A DNA stretch of 64,000 nucleotides from Pandoraea bronchicola (GTDB taxonomy: Bacteria > Pseudomonadota > Gammaproteobacteria > Burkholderiales > Burkholderiaceae), in NCBI RefSeq assembly GCF_902459805.1, contig NZ_CABPST010000002.1, forward strand, positions 682,001-746,000. The letters run 5' to 3'. Below are positions 51,391 through 60,303 of this stretch, piece after piece. Both the position numbers and the translations under genes were made by a program. How positions within the stretch are numbered: position 1 is the first letter of the stretch; every line of letters starts with the position of its first letter. The notes beneath the pieces are model-generated. The model was not told the origin of the DNA. It saw only the letters and a program-made list of their open reading frames with translations, and searched no databases.

Positions 51391-54206
51391 CCGATTTGCC
51401 CATATTTCATCTGGAACGCATAGCCGCCTTGGCCGCGCATCTTCTTATCCATTCGCTGATCAACCAAGGACTGCACTGCCCTCTGTAGCCAGGCGGCGTC
51501 CTGCTTATCAAAACCGCCGCCACCGCGGCTGGCGTCGACGTTGACGCTCACTTGCGTGCTGCCGCCACGGCCAGAATCAGCGATCGTGCGCCCGACGTAG
51601 CCGCCCTCGGCGAACCGAGACATGCGATTGACGTTCGCCCCGTTGTTCAATTGGTTGAGCAGCGGTAGGCCGAGCCGGCTGACCGCACTCGCCTTCATGA
51701 CGAACTCGCCATTTGACAGCCATGCTGGAATGCTGTCGCTGGTGCCCGAGCCGGGGCCGGAGATCAACCCACCGTCCGCCTTCGCCGCAAAGTTGTCAGT
51801 CAGGCTAAGGAAGTTGTCTAGCGAGTCACCTGGCAGTGCATTCGCTGTGGTAGCTGCCGCACCGGTGTTACCCCCGAAGTAGGCCCCAAGCAAAGACCCT
51901 CCGAGCGAGGCCAAATTGCCGAACAAGCCACTCATCGCCGCTTTCGCAGCCATCCGGCTCAAGTCGGCGATGATCGAGTTGGCGAGCGAAGTGAAACTGA
52001 GTTTCCCGGTCTGCGTGAACGTGGTCCACGCATCCTCCATCCCACTTGTCACGGTCCCGAACAGCGATTCGACCTGCTTCATCGTGTTAGACGCCGTGTC
52101 CATGTAGTTGGCGAAGCCCTGCGACACGCCATTCGTCCAGTCGCCCTGCATCTTCTTCAACTGACCGTAGTAATCGTCGTAGTCTTTAAGCGACTCGTCC
52201 AGAGCAGCCCGGAGCTTGGCTTGCTCGTCGCGATACTGCTCTCCACCGCGCAGCTCCACCGGCGTTCCTTCTTCGAGCTTCGCTTGCATCCGCTCGTACT
52301 CGCGGTAGATCGACTTCACGGCCTCCGCGCGCTTCTGGGCCTCCTGCCCCATACCCACAGCGTCTAATTGACGCTGGTATTGTTCGCGCTGTGACGATTG
52401 GAAGTTGGCGACCTGTGCATCGATCGAGGCAATGCGCTGGCTGAGCTTCGCTTGCTCTTCCTTCAGCTTGTTCTGACGCTCAAGGCCCGCGTTTTGCTTC
52501 AGGATGGCTTCGATCTGATCAGAAGCAGCAAGCAGCGACTTTTGGTCGGCCGTCAGCGTCTTCTTTTCCTTGATGTCTGCGATCTGCCGCTCGAACTTGA
52601 CCAGCTTTTCTGCCTCCGGCCCCATCTTCGTGGTGGTGTCAAGTTGGGCCTGCAAAGCCGCCTGTGTTTCCTTTGCCTGCTGAATGAATCGCGTTGCCGC
52701 GTCGTCCGTGTAAGCCCTGGTGTGGTCCTTGGGTGCCTTAAACTGCTCTGCGTTGAACGCAATCTGCTTTTGCAGATCCCCCTGCAACTTCGCCTGCAGC
52801 GAAGGGGTAAGCGTGCCGGCGGCCTGCGCAGACTTGATCAGGGCATCCGTTCGGTCCTTCGCAGTCTTGTTGGCGTCGTTGAGCTTCTCTTGCCAGCCCC
52901 ACGCCTTCTTCATGTCCTCGGTGTGCTGGCGCGTCAGGTCATCGAATAGCGCAACCGACTTCGTGTGCTCGTCGACCGCACGCTTCCCGTCGAGAATCGA
53001 GGTGCGGCGCGTTTCAAGTTGTTTGATCTCGGCGTCGATTGCTGGATTCGCACCGCCGCCGATGTTGTCCGGCGAAAGCTGCTGCGCGCGCAAGGCCGAA
53101 ATACGGTCGGTGATCTGCGTAAGCTCATCATTTCCCTTACCGGTTGCTCCGCCGACGGTTCGCCAAAACCGTCGCCACGCGTCGCCGAGCGACTCATAGC
53201 TGATCGCCATCGCATGATTGTCTGCAACCACGGCAGACCGCGCTTTCGAACTTGCGTCGAGCACGTACTGACGCCACGCGCCCGCCTTGTCGCCCGATTG
53301 CTCGAGCGTCTTGATGTACTCGACTTGGGCATTCGACAGGTCATGGTGCGTCTCTGCCCAATGCTCGGCCGCCTTTCCCGCACTCCCATAAGACGCCGCG
53401 AACTGCTTCGCGACGTCAGCAACCGACTCGCCGGTGAACTTGGCATAGGCCGAAATCGACTCGGCAACGTCCTTCAGATCGGCGCCTGCAACAAAACCCG
53501 TTGCCGCCATCGCTTTCAACGAATCGCGTGCATCGGCCGTCGAAACGCCGAGGTCGTGGGAAATCACATCGGAATAGACGAGCAATGCGCCCTGCGACAG
53601 GTTTGCGTAGTTACTCGTCAGGACCATCGTCCGATTGAGTTCCTTTGACTCCTCATTGAGCGAGTGAATTGCGCTGCCGACGACGAATGTTGCCGCCGCG
53701 AGCGCACCAAGCCCGAGACCCAGCGGGCTTAGGATGATTTCCATCGCATTCATGCGCTCGCCCATCACCAGCAGCGATCCGCCGAAGTTTTTCCACTGGT
53801 CTTGCGATGCCTCATGCGCGAGCACGAGAAGCTCACGCTTTGCGCCAGCGGTGTGCAGGCCAAATTCATGAGTGTTCTGCGATGCCTTTGCGATCTGGTC
53901 GATCAGTGGCTTGACCGAATCGCCCAAGCCGAGATTTGCGGCGCGCATCTCCAGGATCTGTGCACGCGTCTTGCCAGCGGTGGCCGATGCCTTGTCGAGG
54001 CTGTCGGTGAACGCCTTGATCGCCCGACTGCTTGCCGTCGAACCGTTCTTGGCGGCGTCCGCGATCGCGTTCTGGGCGAGTTCGGTCCGCCGCGCCATGT
54101 CGGCCTGCGACGTCATGAAATCGTTGCTTGCCTTGCGGGCCTTTCCGATCTCAGCGACGTACCCGGACGAATCGGCCGCCAGCCGGACTGTCGTTTCGTT
54201 AGCCAC
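51387..54206 (-). CDS. H: tail tape measure protein (gpH)
   Basis: A 939-residue protein that sets tail length. N-terminal coiled-coil region (AADSSGYVAEIGKARKA), a hydrophobic segment (ILSPLGLGLGALAAATFVV, ~158-180), a long helical rod with coiled coils (~430-640), and a C-terminal GPGSGTSDSIPAWLSNGEFVM block common in tape measures. Start is GTG 54206 with AGGAGG upstream. By analogy, the tail is of medium length (~0.15 nm per residue, about 140 nm). Confidence 0.93.
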   Translation of the reverse strand: MANETTVRLAADSSGYVAEIGKARKASNDFMTSQADMARRTELAQNAIADAAKNGSTASSRAIKAFTDSLDKASATAGKTRAQILEMRAANLGLGDSVKPLIDQIAKASQNTHEFGLHTAGAKRELLVLAHEASQDQWKNFGGSLLVMGERMNAMEIILSPLGLGLGALAAATFVVGSAIHSLNEESKELNRTMVLTSNYANLSQGALLVYSDVISHDLGVSTADARDSLKAMAATGFVAGADLKDVAESISAYAKFTGESVADVAKQFAASYGSAGKAAEHWAETHHDLSNAQVEYIKTLEQSGDKAGAWRQYVLDASSKARSAVVADNHAMAISYESLGDAWRRFWRTVGGATGKGNDELTQITDRISALRAQQLSPDNIGGGANPAIDAEIKQLETRRTSILDGKRAVDEHTKSVALFDDLTRQHTEDMKKAWGWQEKLNDANKTAKDRTDALIKSAQAAGTLTPSLQAKLQGDLQKQIAFNAEQFKAPKDHTRAYTDDAATRFIQQAKETQAALQAQLDTTTKMGPEAEKLVKFERQIADIKEKKTLTADQKSLLAASDQIEAILKQNAGLERQNKLKEEQAKLSQRIASIDAQVANFQSSQREQYQRQLDAVGMGQEAQKRAEAVKSIYREYERMQAKLEEGTPVELRGGEQYRDEQAKLRAALDESLKDYDDYYGQLKKMQGDWTNGVSQGFANYMDTASNTMKQVESLFGTVTSGMEDAWTTFTQTGKLSFTSLANSIIADLSRMAAKAAMSGLFGNLASLGGSLLGAYFGGNTGAAATTANALPGDSLDNFLSLTDNFAAKADGGLISGPGSGTSDSIPAWLSNGEFVMKASAVSRLGLPLLNQLNNGANVNRMSRFAEGGYVGRTIADSGRGGSTQVSVNVDASRGGGGFDKQDAAWLQRAVQSLVDQRMDKKMRGQGGYAFQMKYGQIG

Positions 54207-54633
54207 GCGCAGCCTCCTTCGCCTTTTCCTGAATCACACCGATCATTGCCTTCACCGCCTCTTGTTTCTTAGCGTCGTAGCCGGGACGCAAGAACGGATG
54301 CGCCGCAGCCTTGGACGTGCCGTGCTCAACGAAATAGCCATAGAACGCGTCTTTCGACCAGGTAACGAGATACGTGGCCAGCTTTCCTTCGATCGAGTTC
54401 TCGCGGTCGTATGCGATCAGGATTGAGCGCTTGAGCGTGCCCGGCGTATGCTTGGTCCCCTTACGCTCGTACGCCTTGGCACCAACTGGCGCACGCAGAC
54501 GAACCTCCTTGTGCACCACTCGGGCGCCAGCCACAGCCGCCTGACGCAGCGTCGATTCACTGCCTACCGTCTCCATGCGGTCGAGGTAGTCGCTGAGCGC
54601 CTTGGGGTTCTCGATGGTCGTCCGCTTTGCCAC
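54199..54633 (-). CDS. HK97 gp10-like tail-completion protein
   Basis: A 144-residue gp10-like/minor tail Z type protein (VHKEVRLRAPVGAKAYERKG, FYGYFVEHGTSKAAAHPFLRP). Members connect the neck and tail. The start is GTG 54633. It overlaps the 3' end of the G-T frame by 77 bases and lies unusually between the tail chaperones and the tape measure, instead of before the major tail protein. Confidence 0.85.
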   Translation of the reverse strand: MAKRTTIENPKALSDYLDRMETVGSESTLRQAAVAGARVVHKEVRLRAPVGAKAYERKGTKHTPGTLKRSILIAYDRENSIEGKLATYLVTWSKDAFYGYFVEHGTSKAAAHPFLRPGYDAKKQEAVKAMIGVIQEKAKEAARG

Positions 54634-55314
54634 TAGCTGAACTCCCGAAAAGCGAGGCTCGGATCAGCGCCGTCTGCGCAGCCGGATCGTCGAGTAGAAT
54701 CGGCTCGTCGTTACGGCCGGAATCATCAACAAGCCAAGGGATGACGTCCGAAGGCCCGAATGGCTCTGGTTGCCTCTTACGGTCCCGGTTCACGTTGTAC
54801 GTCGCTGCTGCGATCACACCAGCGCGCAAGTCGTCAACCCGGGTTCCGAATGGCTCGATCTGATAGTAGGCGAGCCACTCGCCAAACTCCGCGCCGCTAA
54901 CTTCCGCCTGGCAGCGTGCGACCGACATGCCTAGTTCACGGGCAAGTCGGAACCAGAAGAGCCGCTCGGGGCGGCCTCGGAGTTTTTTTCGGCAGCCGCC
55001 GTCGACTGGGAGCCGAAGTTGTTGATCCGCATCGCCACCGCAACGAGACGCGCCAAAACGTCCGGATTCTTACCCTGCAACTGCTCGACGTCCTCTGCCG
55101 TGAATACCTGGGCGCCGTTATCGTCGACGATCGTGCTTGCCAACATCAACGCTTGAAACCGCGAAGTCTTCTGCGGTTCGGCCATCGCCTCCATCAGCGA
55201 GTCTCGCGCCTTCCCGCTCATTACCCCGAGCACGACATCCCCGCCCCACTCTGGCACCGAGACAGTTTCCGAACCAAGGTCACGGGCCTGAAGGATCTGT
55301 TCGCGAGTGAGCAT
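54557..55314 (-). CDS. GT: tail assembly chaperone G-T fusion made by -1 frameshift
   Basis: Translation starts as G (ATG 55314) and can slip -1 on the heptamer A-AAA-AAC (54988-54982). The new frame then reads RPERLFWFRLARELG and enters the DUF4035-type T segment beginning MSVARCQAEVSGAEFGEW, with no stop between, ending at 54557. The fusion has 252 residues. Lambda G and G-T chaperones are made this way and coat the tape measure. An internal ATG exists at 54928 but the upstream part of the T domain lies before it, which supports frameshifting. Confidence 0.88.
54931..55314 (-). CDS. G: tail assembly chaperone G
   Basis: A 127-residue zero-frame product. LTREQILQARDLGSETVSVPEWGGDVVLGVMSGKAR is split here as two typical chaperone segments: 'REQILQARD' and 'VPEWGGDVVLG'. 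A Ser/Ala-rich tail follows. It overlaps the major tail protein stop by one base (TAATG). Confidence 0.9.
   Translation of the reverse strand: MLTREQILQARDLGSETVSVPEWGGDVVLGVMSGKARDSLMEAMAEPQKTSRFQALMLASTIVDDNGAQVFTAEDVEQLQGKNPDVLARLVAVAMRINNFGSQSTAAAEKNSEAAPSGSSGSDLPVN
54982..54988 (-). promoter_or_regulatory. programmed -1 frameshift slippery site
   Basis: Heptamer A-AAA-AAC in the correct phase for the G frame (codons GAA AAA AAC at 54990-54982). Shifting by -1 opens the T frame. Confidence 0.9.
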
Positions 55315-55751
55315 TAGTTACCTCCGGCCGGAACAGTTGTGACTGCGCCCGAGATAGTGAGCGAGATGGTCGACGTGATGACTGCGTCGGTCGAACCGGA
55401 GATCGGGAAAGACTTCACCGAGGCATCAAACGTATCGGCGCTGCCGTCCGGGTATTCGAGCTTGAACGACTTGAGGCTCGATGCCCTCTGTGCCGCCTTC
55501 ATCGCCGCCTGCCCAGGATCGGCCATGTTGACGTTCACTTCGATCGAGAACGAACCGTTATCCATCAGGCCGAGGCGCTTCTCTTTCGCCTCGGAATCGA
55601 GATCGGTGACGTCGATTTCGGTCGCGCTGCCGTCGAAGCCGCTGTATGACTTGACGTTCTTCACCTTGGTCCAGGTGGGCTGCGCCGCGCCGTCGGCGGC
55701 GGTGTTGATGAAGAACTTGCTGCCCTGCGCGCTAATTGCGGTGCTGGTCAT
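55314..55751 (-). CDS. major tail protein
   Basis: A 145-residue tail tube protein of the phage_TTP/gpV-N type (AISAQGSKFFIN, KSYSGFDGSATEIDVTDLDS, FKLEYPDGSADTFDASV). It forms the hexameric tube around the tape measure. ATG 55751. Confidence 0.9.
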   Translation of the reverse strand: MTSTAISAQGSKFFINTAADGAAQPTWTKVKNVKSYSGFDGSATEIDVTDLDSEAKEKRLGLMDNGSFSIEVNVNMADPGQAAMKAAQRASSLKSFKLEYPDGSADTFDASVKSFPISGSTDAVITSTISLTISGAVTTVPAGGN

Positions 55752-55754
55752 GGT

Positions 55755-56108
55755 TTACTCCTGATACCAGATGGAAAAATCTTGCTGACTGCCGTATAGC
55801 TTCGTGTCGTCCTCGTAGACGCTCACGGGTGCGCCGATCGGCATACTACGAACAGGCTCTCCAGCCAGGGCGGCGCGAACCTGCTGAATTAGTGCCGAGG
55901 TGACGGCGCGGGACTCCGACCACACAGACACTTGCATCCGGCTGTTTTGAAGGGTGTCTACACCGTCGAGCGTCGTTTCGTCGGCACCACCAACCGCCTG
56001 GTAGACGATGTATGGCTTCGCGACATTTGCTGGCGCAACATCCGGGTACACGCGACCGCTGGCCAGCGCTTTTATCGCTGCAAACACGACGGCTTCGGCA
56101 CTAGCCAT
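55755..56108 (-). CDS. tail terminator-like protein (DUF3168)
   Basis: A 117-residue DUF3168-family protein (VFAAIKALASGRVYPDVAP, YIVYQAVGG, VSVWSESRAVTSALIQQVRAAL). It caps the tail tube at the head-tail joint. ATG 56108 overlaps the previous gene end by eight bases. Confidence 0.87.
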   Translation of the reverse strand: MASAEAVVFAAIKALASGRVYPDVAPANVAKPYIVYQAVGGADETTLDGVDTLQNSRMQVSVWSESRAVTSALIQQVRAALAGEPVRSMPIGAPVSVYEDDTKLYGSQQDFSIWYQE

Positions 56109-56457
56109 TGTTTGCCCCCGTGGTACAGGGAAGATCGGTGTAATCACGGCCGCCGAAGTCAGGCAGCGGCTTCCCAATGTTGAAAACAACTTCGTCGACC
56201 GGTCGACCATCGACATACTTAAGCAGGACAGCTCGCATTCCCTCGTCGATATCGGTTCGAAAGCGAATGCGGATGCTTGCCGACGCCACACCGACTTCGG
56301 AGTCAGAGGCAATCGCCTCTTTGCCGGTTTGCATCAACACGTTGCAACACAGAGGGGGGGCGATCGGAATCCAGCTATCGACCGGCTGACCAAGATCGTC
56401 GTACCCCTGCTCACGACGCTCGATGCGCACGCGGCGGTTAAGAGTGCCCGCGCGCAT
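56101..56457 (-). CDS. head closure / head-tail joining protein (SPP1 gp16-like)
   Basis: A 118-residue protein with the family start MRAGTLNRRVRIERREQ and DDLGQPVDSW, then beta strands (IRIRFRTDIDEGMRAVL). It closes the packaged head. ATG 56457 overlaps the connector stop. Confidence 0.9.
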   Translation of the reverse strand: MRAGTLNRRVRIERREQGYDDLGQPVDSWIPIAPPLCCNVLMQTGKEAIASDSEVGVASASIRIRFRTDIDEGMRAVLLKYVDGRPVDEVVFNIGKPLPDFGGRDYTDLPCTTGANNG

Positions 56458-56819
56458 CAGACGCCCAGCCCGGTGCGGTACGGAAACAGCAGCGCTTTCG
56501 CGCCGCCCGGCAGTTCCATCACGCTCGTCGACGTGCCCGCGACGACGTCTTCACGATAGGCGTACAGTTTGCCGACCGTGAGCAGAATCGCGGCACGAAC
56601 CGCGTCGTTCGCCACCAGTGGGTTAAAGCCGGCGGTGCCATTAGATATCGCGTCCTGCATCTCTCCGTCATCGGCGTACAGTTGGCGATCGAGAAAGTCG
56701 ACAGCAGCCTGGGTCGCGGCGCCGATGTAGAGTTTGATGAGATCGTCGGCGACACCGCCGTCTTCCCGCAGATGCGTCAGCGCCAACTGCAGCGAAACGA
56801 TGGGCGTCGATTCGGCCAT
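56457..56819 (-). CDS. head-tail connector protein (gp6-like)
   Basis: A 120-residue HK97 gp6-type adaptor: helical IVSLQLALTHLRED and IKLYIGAATQAAVDFLDRQ, then VRAAILLTVGKLYAYREDV. It forms a ring on the portal. Confidence 0.9.
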   Translation of the reverse strand: MAESTPIVSLQLALTHLREDGGVADDLIKLYIGAATQAAVDFLDRQLYADDGEMQDAISNGTAGFNPLVANDAVRAAILLTVGKLYAYREDVVAGTSTSVMELPGGAKALLFPYRTGLGV

Positions 56820-57014
56820 TTACTTCGCCCGTGCCTTGTTCTGCGGTTCGGGGGCTTTCTTGTTCGGCGTCGGCGGTGCTGCCTTCGCGTCGCCTTCGGC
56901 CACGAGGCCGACACGCTTCAATTCCGCCGCGCGGAGGTCCGTGACATCGATCTCCGTTCCGCGCGGAACGTAGCCTTCGATCCCTCGAAACGCTTTGATT
57001 GCTGTGACTTTCAT
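56820..57014 (-). CDS. small head-region protein, 64 aa
   Basis: A 64-residue protein (MKVTAIKAFRGIEGYVPRGTEIDV ... LKRVGLV) with a Pro/Lys/Ala-rich tail. The N-terminal part has the small beta fold seen in phage proteins encoded between capsid and connector. AGGAG precedes ATG 57014. Probably a minor head protein. Confidence 0.78.
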   Translation of the reverse strand: MKVTAIKAFRGIEGYVPRGTEIDVTDLRAAELKRVGLVAEGDAKAAPPTPNKKAPEPQNKARAK

Positions 57015-57067
57015 GGTGTCTCCTATGCTCACCGAGCCGACGAGCGTCGACCCGGCGACAGCCCGTG

Positions 57068-58306
57068 TTACGCGGCCTTCTTGAACGTTCCGTGCACGAA
57101 CGATTCCGGACGGAAGACCGCCATCCCCAGGCGCTCTTCGGCACGGATGGTCACCATGTTCTTGGTGAAGTTGTCCGCGTCCTCGGTCGACACTTCAACG
57201 GCGGCGTCTTCGCGATCGAAGACCTGTGCTGCCAAGTCAAATGCGCCCACCAGGAACTCACCTTCGGCGATCGCCGTCGTATCGACAACCGGCAGCTTCC
57301 ACATACGCTGTTGGCCGCCGTCCTGAACGTTCACCCAGATGTACTGGCCGGTCGAGTCCTTCTGGAGTTCGATGCTTTCCCAGTCCACCGGGTTCAGCAC
57401 GATGCCGGTCGCGCGATACTCTGCGAGACGCACTTGCAGGATCGCGTGGCGCAGAGTGTCGATCGGAGTGTCGTTGGCCTTGCGACGAGCGTCGTCAAAG
57501 ACCGTTGCTTGCGGCACGAGTCCGAGCAGGTTCTGGCCGGTACCATCGCCGGCGATCAGTTGCTCTTCTTCCTTGTACTTCAGGCCATACGTCGCACGGC
57601 CGTTGATATAGCTCTGGAGCAACGGCACGTCTGCGAGGACTTGCTTCGACGCGCGGAACCAGTGCGCGATCGTCTTGACCGTCGTCGTCTTCAGTTCGAA
57701 CGAGATGTCCGATTGCGGCTTTTGAGCACCTTCCGCCACCGGCGCCGCCGAATTCGTGAATCCGCTTTCCTGTACGTACTCGATCGCGTTCGACGCGGTG
57801 CGACCGGGCATGATCAGGTCGCGGACCACGAACTGACGTTGTGCCGGCATTTGAATGCCCGGCAGCCGGTCGGGCTGAATTGCGACACCCACACCGCCTT
57901 GGCCGCTCGTAGCGCTCGTGATATTTGCGACGGCCTTCAGGTTCAGACGCGCGGTACCACGGCCCTTCTGCGAGAGTGCCTTGAAGTCTTCGCAGTCGGT
58001 CATCAACTCACCGATGGACTTGACCACGTGCTCATCGCCGCCGCCTCGACGCGCAAGTTTCTGCTCGAGCTCGAGGATACGAGCGTTGGACTTAATGCCC
58101 TCCTCGCTCAACTTCTCGAGCGCGGACTTCGTCTCGCTCGCGATCTTGCCGGTATCCTTGATCTCGGCCGTGGCTTTCTCACACCACTGCTTGATTTCGG
58201 AATCGCGCTCAGACAGCTTGTCCAGGAGCGACTTCAGTTCGAGCTTGTCATCGGCGCCGCCGGCGTTCTTGCGACCGTAGTCGCTCGGATAATGGATCTT
58301 TTGCAT
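57068..58306 (-). CDS. HK97-type major capsid protein
   Basis: A 412-residue capsid protein. Residues ~15-95 form the helical delta (scaffold) region (DDKLELKSLLDKLSERDSE, ARILELEQKLAR), to be removed by the protease. The HK97 fold follows (AQRQFVVRDLIMPGR, WFRASKQVLADVPLLQSYI, EEEQLIAGDGTGQNLLG, RATGIVLNPVDWESI). The cleavage site is probably near residue 110-120. Confidence 0.95.
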   Translation of the reverse strand: MQKIHYPSDYGRKNAGGADDKLELKSLLDKLSERDSEIKQWCEKATAEIKDTGKIASETKSALEKLSEEGIKSNARILELEQKLARRGGGDEHVVKSIGELMTDCEDFKALSQKGRGTARLNLKAVANITSATSGQGGVGVAIQPDRLPGIQMPAQRQFVVRDLIMPGRTASNAIEYVQESGFTNSAAPVAEGAQKPQSDISFELKTTTVKTIAHWFRASKQVLADVPLLQSYINGRATYGLKYKEEEQLIAGDGTGQNLLGLVPQATVFDDARRKANDTPIDTLRHAILQVRLAEYRATGIVLNPVDWESIELQKDSTGQYIWVNVQDGGQQRMWKLPVVDTTAIAEGEFLVGAFDLAAQVFDREDAAVEVSTEDADNFTKNMVTIRAEERLGMAVFRPESFVHGTFKKAA

Positions 58307-58315
58307 GGATGCTCC

Positions 58316-59014
58316 TTAGTTGAATGAGGGCAATTCGATTCCCTTGTAGCCATCGAGCAACGCGCCGGGCACAGGGTTTTCGCTGTCGTCCCCGGACTCA
58401 CTCCGGAGCAGATGTTTCAGGCCACGATTAGCGATTACCGCGGCCTGCGACTTCGAAAAGCCTGCCTCGCGCAGGAACCGCTCGAAATCGGAAAGTGATG
58501 GCACACCACCGTGCGCTATAACCGATTTCACGGCTTCGATGCGCGCCTCGGTGTTAGCCGGATTGGTGACAATGCTGATTTCAACGAGATCCAGTTCGTT
58601 AAGCGTCCGTTCGCCGGTTTTCTCGTTGTAGCTGGAGCTGATGACGTAGTAGCCGATCGATAAACCGGTAATCGCCTTCGACTTCATGCCGCGATAAGCG
58701 ATCTTGGCGTTCGGGGCATCGTCGAGCCACAGCTCGCCCTCACCGAACAAACCAAAACTGTCCTCCTTCAAACCAGACCACGAGCCGATGGGCGTGTTCG
58801 AGTTGTGCTGCCAGAGAATAGGGAGCGCTCGACCGCTTTCTTTGAGCGCCGCCAGGCTTTTCTCAAAAGCCCCAGGCGCGACAATCTCGCCGTAGCTGTC
58901 AACGTTGCCGAACACGGACCCATAACCGGAAAAATGGCCTTCGTCGTTGACCGATTTGACGTTGAGGTCAAACGCACGGACCTTGTAACCACCCCTGCTA
59001 CTTTTTCGGTTCAT
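58316..59014 (-). CDS. HK97-type prohead protease (S78)
   Basis: A 232-residue serine protease that cleaves the capsid delta domain. The catalytic His is in PILWQHNS and the Ser in AITGLSIGY. Family blocks GHFSGYGSVFGNVDSYGE and LVEISIVTNPAN are present. The start overlaps the portal stop (ATGA). Confidence 0.94.
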   Translation of the reverse strand: MNRKSSRGGYKVRAFDLNVKSVNDEGHFSGYGSVFGNVDSYGEIVAPGAFEKSLAALKESGRALPILWQHNSNTPIGSWSGLKEDSFGLFGEGELWLDDAPNAKIAYRGMKSKAITGLSIGYYVISSSYNEKTGERTLNELDLVEISIVTNPANTEARIEAVKSVIAHGGVPSLSDFERFLREAGFSKSQAAVIANRGLKHLLRSESGDDSENPVPGALLDGYKGIELPSFN

Positions 59015-60303
59015 TTCGACTCCTGATTCAGCCAGTTCTTCAAAGCGTCCTGTGCGGTAGCCGCATCAGACTTTTCGCCGAGCTTGTCTATCGGCAACAT
59101 CGCTGACTGCACTGTAAGTACCGCCGCGTTGCCGCCCATTGGCGGTAGGTTTTCCTTAAGGCGACAGTCATCGCGGCTGTATATGCCGTTATTGACCATC
59201 TTCGAATAGAAATCCGCACGGCCTGCGCTATCAGCGCGCAAAAGCCCTTCCACGGAAAACTCAGCGTAGTAGGTGAGACGCTCAACCGGGCTAAGGCCGC
59301 CCTTTTTGATGGTTTGTTCAATACGCGTCAACCACGGACGAAGCGTGAACGTCAGGAAGCCAATCATTTGTTGCTCGATACCGCTTCCCCAACTCGTCGA
59401 CTTCTCGTTATGGCCCACCATGAACGGAGGTACGCGGAACCACCGACAGATTTCCTCGACGTTGAACGCCTTCGTTTCAAGCAGCTGCACGTCCCCGGGA
59501 TTCATGGTGATCGCCTGATACTTCATGCCGGCCTCAAGCACCATCGTCTTCCCGGCCTGCATCGCGCCGCCGAACTGGTCCGTGAGGTCCGTGCGGATTT
59601 CCGAGCGCTTTTCCTTCGGCAAAATCTGGTCCGTTGACAGCACGCCGGACGGACGAAGCCCATTTCGGAAGACACTACTGCTCGTTTTGTTCGCCGCAGT
59701 AGCGTTGCCGAACACCTCGCGGGCGTACTCAATCACCGACACCCCCATCCAGCCGTTAAGGCTGAACCCTCGAAAATGGAGAACGTCGTCCTCGGTCATC
59801 ACTGAGGAAGAGCCGTCAAGTTCCGAGTACGTGTATTGCAGCTGGCCGGTTTGCAGGCGCTTCACGTTCATTCGGGCTGGCAGCAGCAGTTCAAGGCCTA
59901 TGATTCGGCCCGCTGCGCATAACTTGCGTGCATAACCATTACCTCGCAGCAACATTGACGTGACGATCACCTCCCAAAATTCCACCGCTGTATTGTCGGC
60001 GTTGGGTTGGTTGTGCAGAACGTCGTAAAGCGCGTGCGTTGTCGCAAGCGTCCGAGCGCCGTCGGCCTGCTTCGAGTACAAATTCAGCGGCAACGTCGCG
60101 ATGGTCTCAGCGATGAGGCGCACACACGCCCACGCAGCCGACAGTTGAAGCGCCGAATCGACGGTAACCGTCTCGCCACTCGAAGACGCCACGCCGCCCC
60201 ATGTGGACCAGAAGCTCCCGTCCGTCAGTGAAATAGGCACGCCAAGCCACTTCAGGACGCTCGCCTTGATGCGTCCTGGCGACTTTTGCTTGCTTTGTTT
60301 CAT
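59011..60303 (-). CDS. portal protein (HK97 family)
   Basis: A 430-residue portal. Visible are [55 protein letters not shown] and the [18 protein letters not shown] clip region. It forms the dodecameric ring for DNA entry. ATG 60303 overlaps the terminase stop; the longer frame to 60486 is rejected. Confidence 0.94.
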   Translation of the reverse strand: MKQSKQKSPGRIKASVLKWLGVPISLTDGSFWSTWGGVASSSGETVTVDSALQLSAAWACVRLIAETIATLPLNLYSKQADGARTLATTHALYDVLHNQPNADNTAVEFWEVIVTSMLLRGNGYARKLCAAGRIIGLELLLPARMNVKRLQTGQLQYTYSELDGSSSVMTEDDVLHFRGFSLNGWMGVSVIEYAREVFGNATAANKTSSSVFRNGLRPSGVLSTDQILPKEKRSEIRTDLTDQFGGAMQAGKTMVLEAGMKYQAITMNPGDVQLLETKAFNVEEICRWFRVPPFMVGHNEKSTSWGSGIEQQMIGFLTFTLRPWLTRIEQTIKKGGLSPVERLTYYAEFSVEGLLRADSAGRADFYSKMVNNGIYSRDDCRLKENLPPMGGNAAVLTVQSAMLPIDKLGEKSDAATAQDALKNWLNQESK

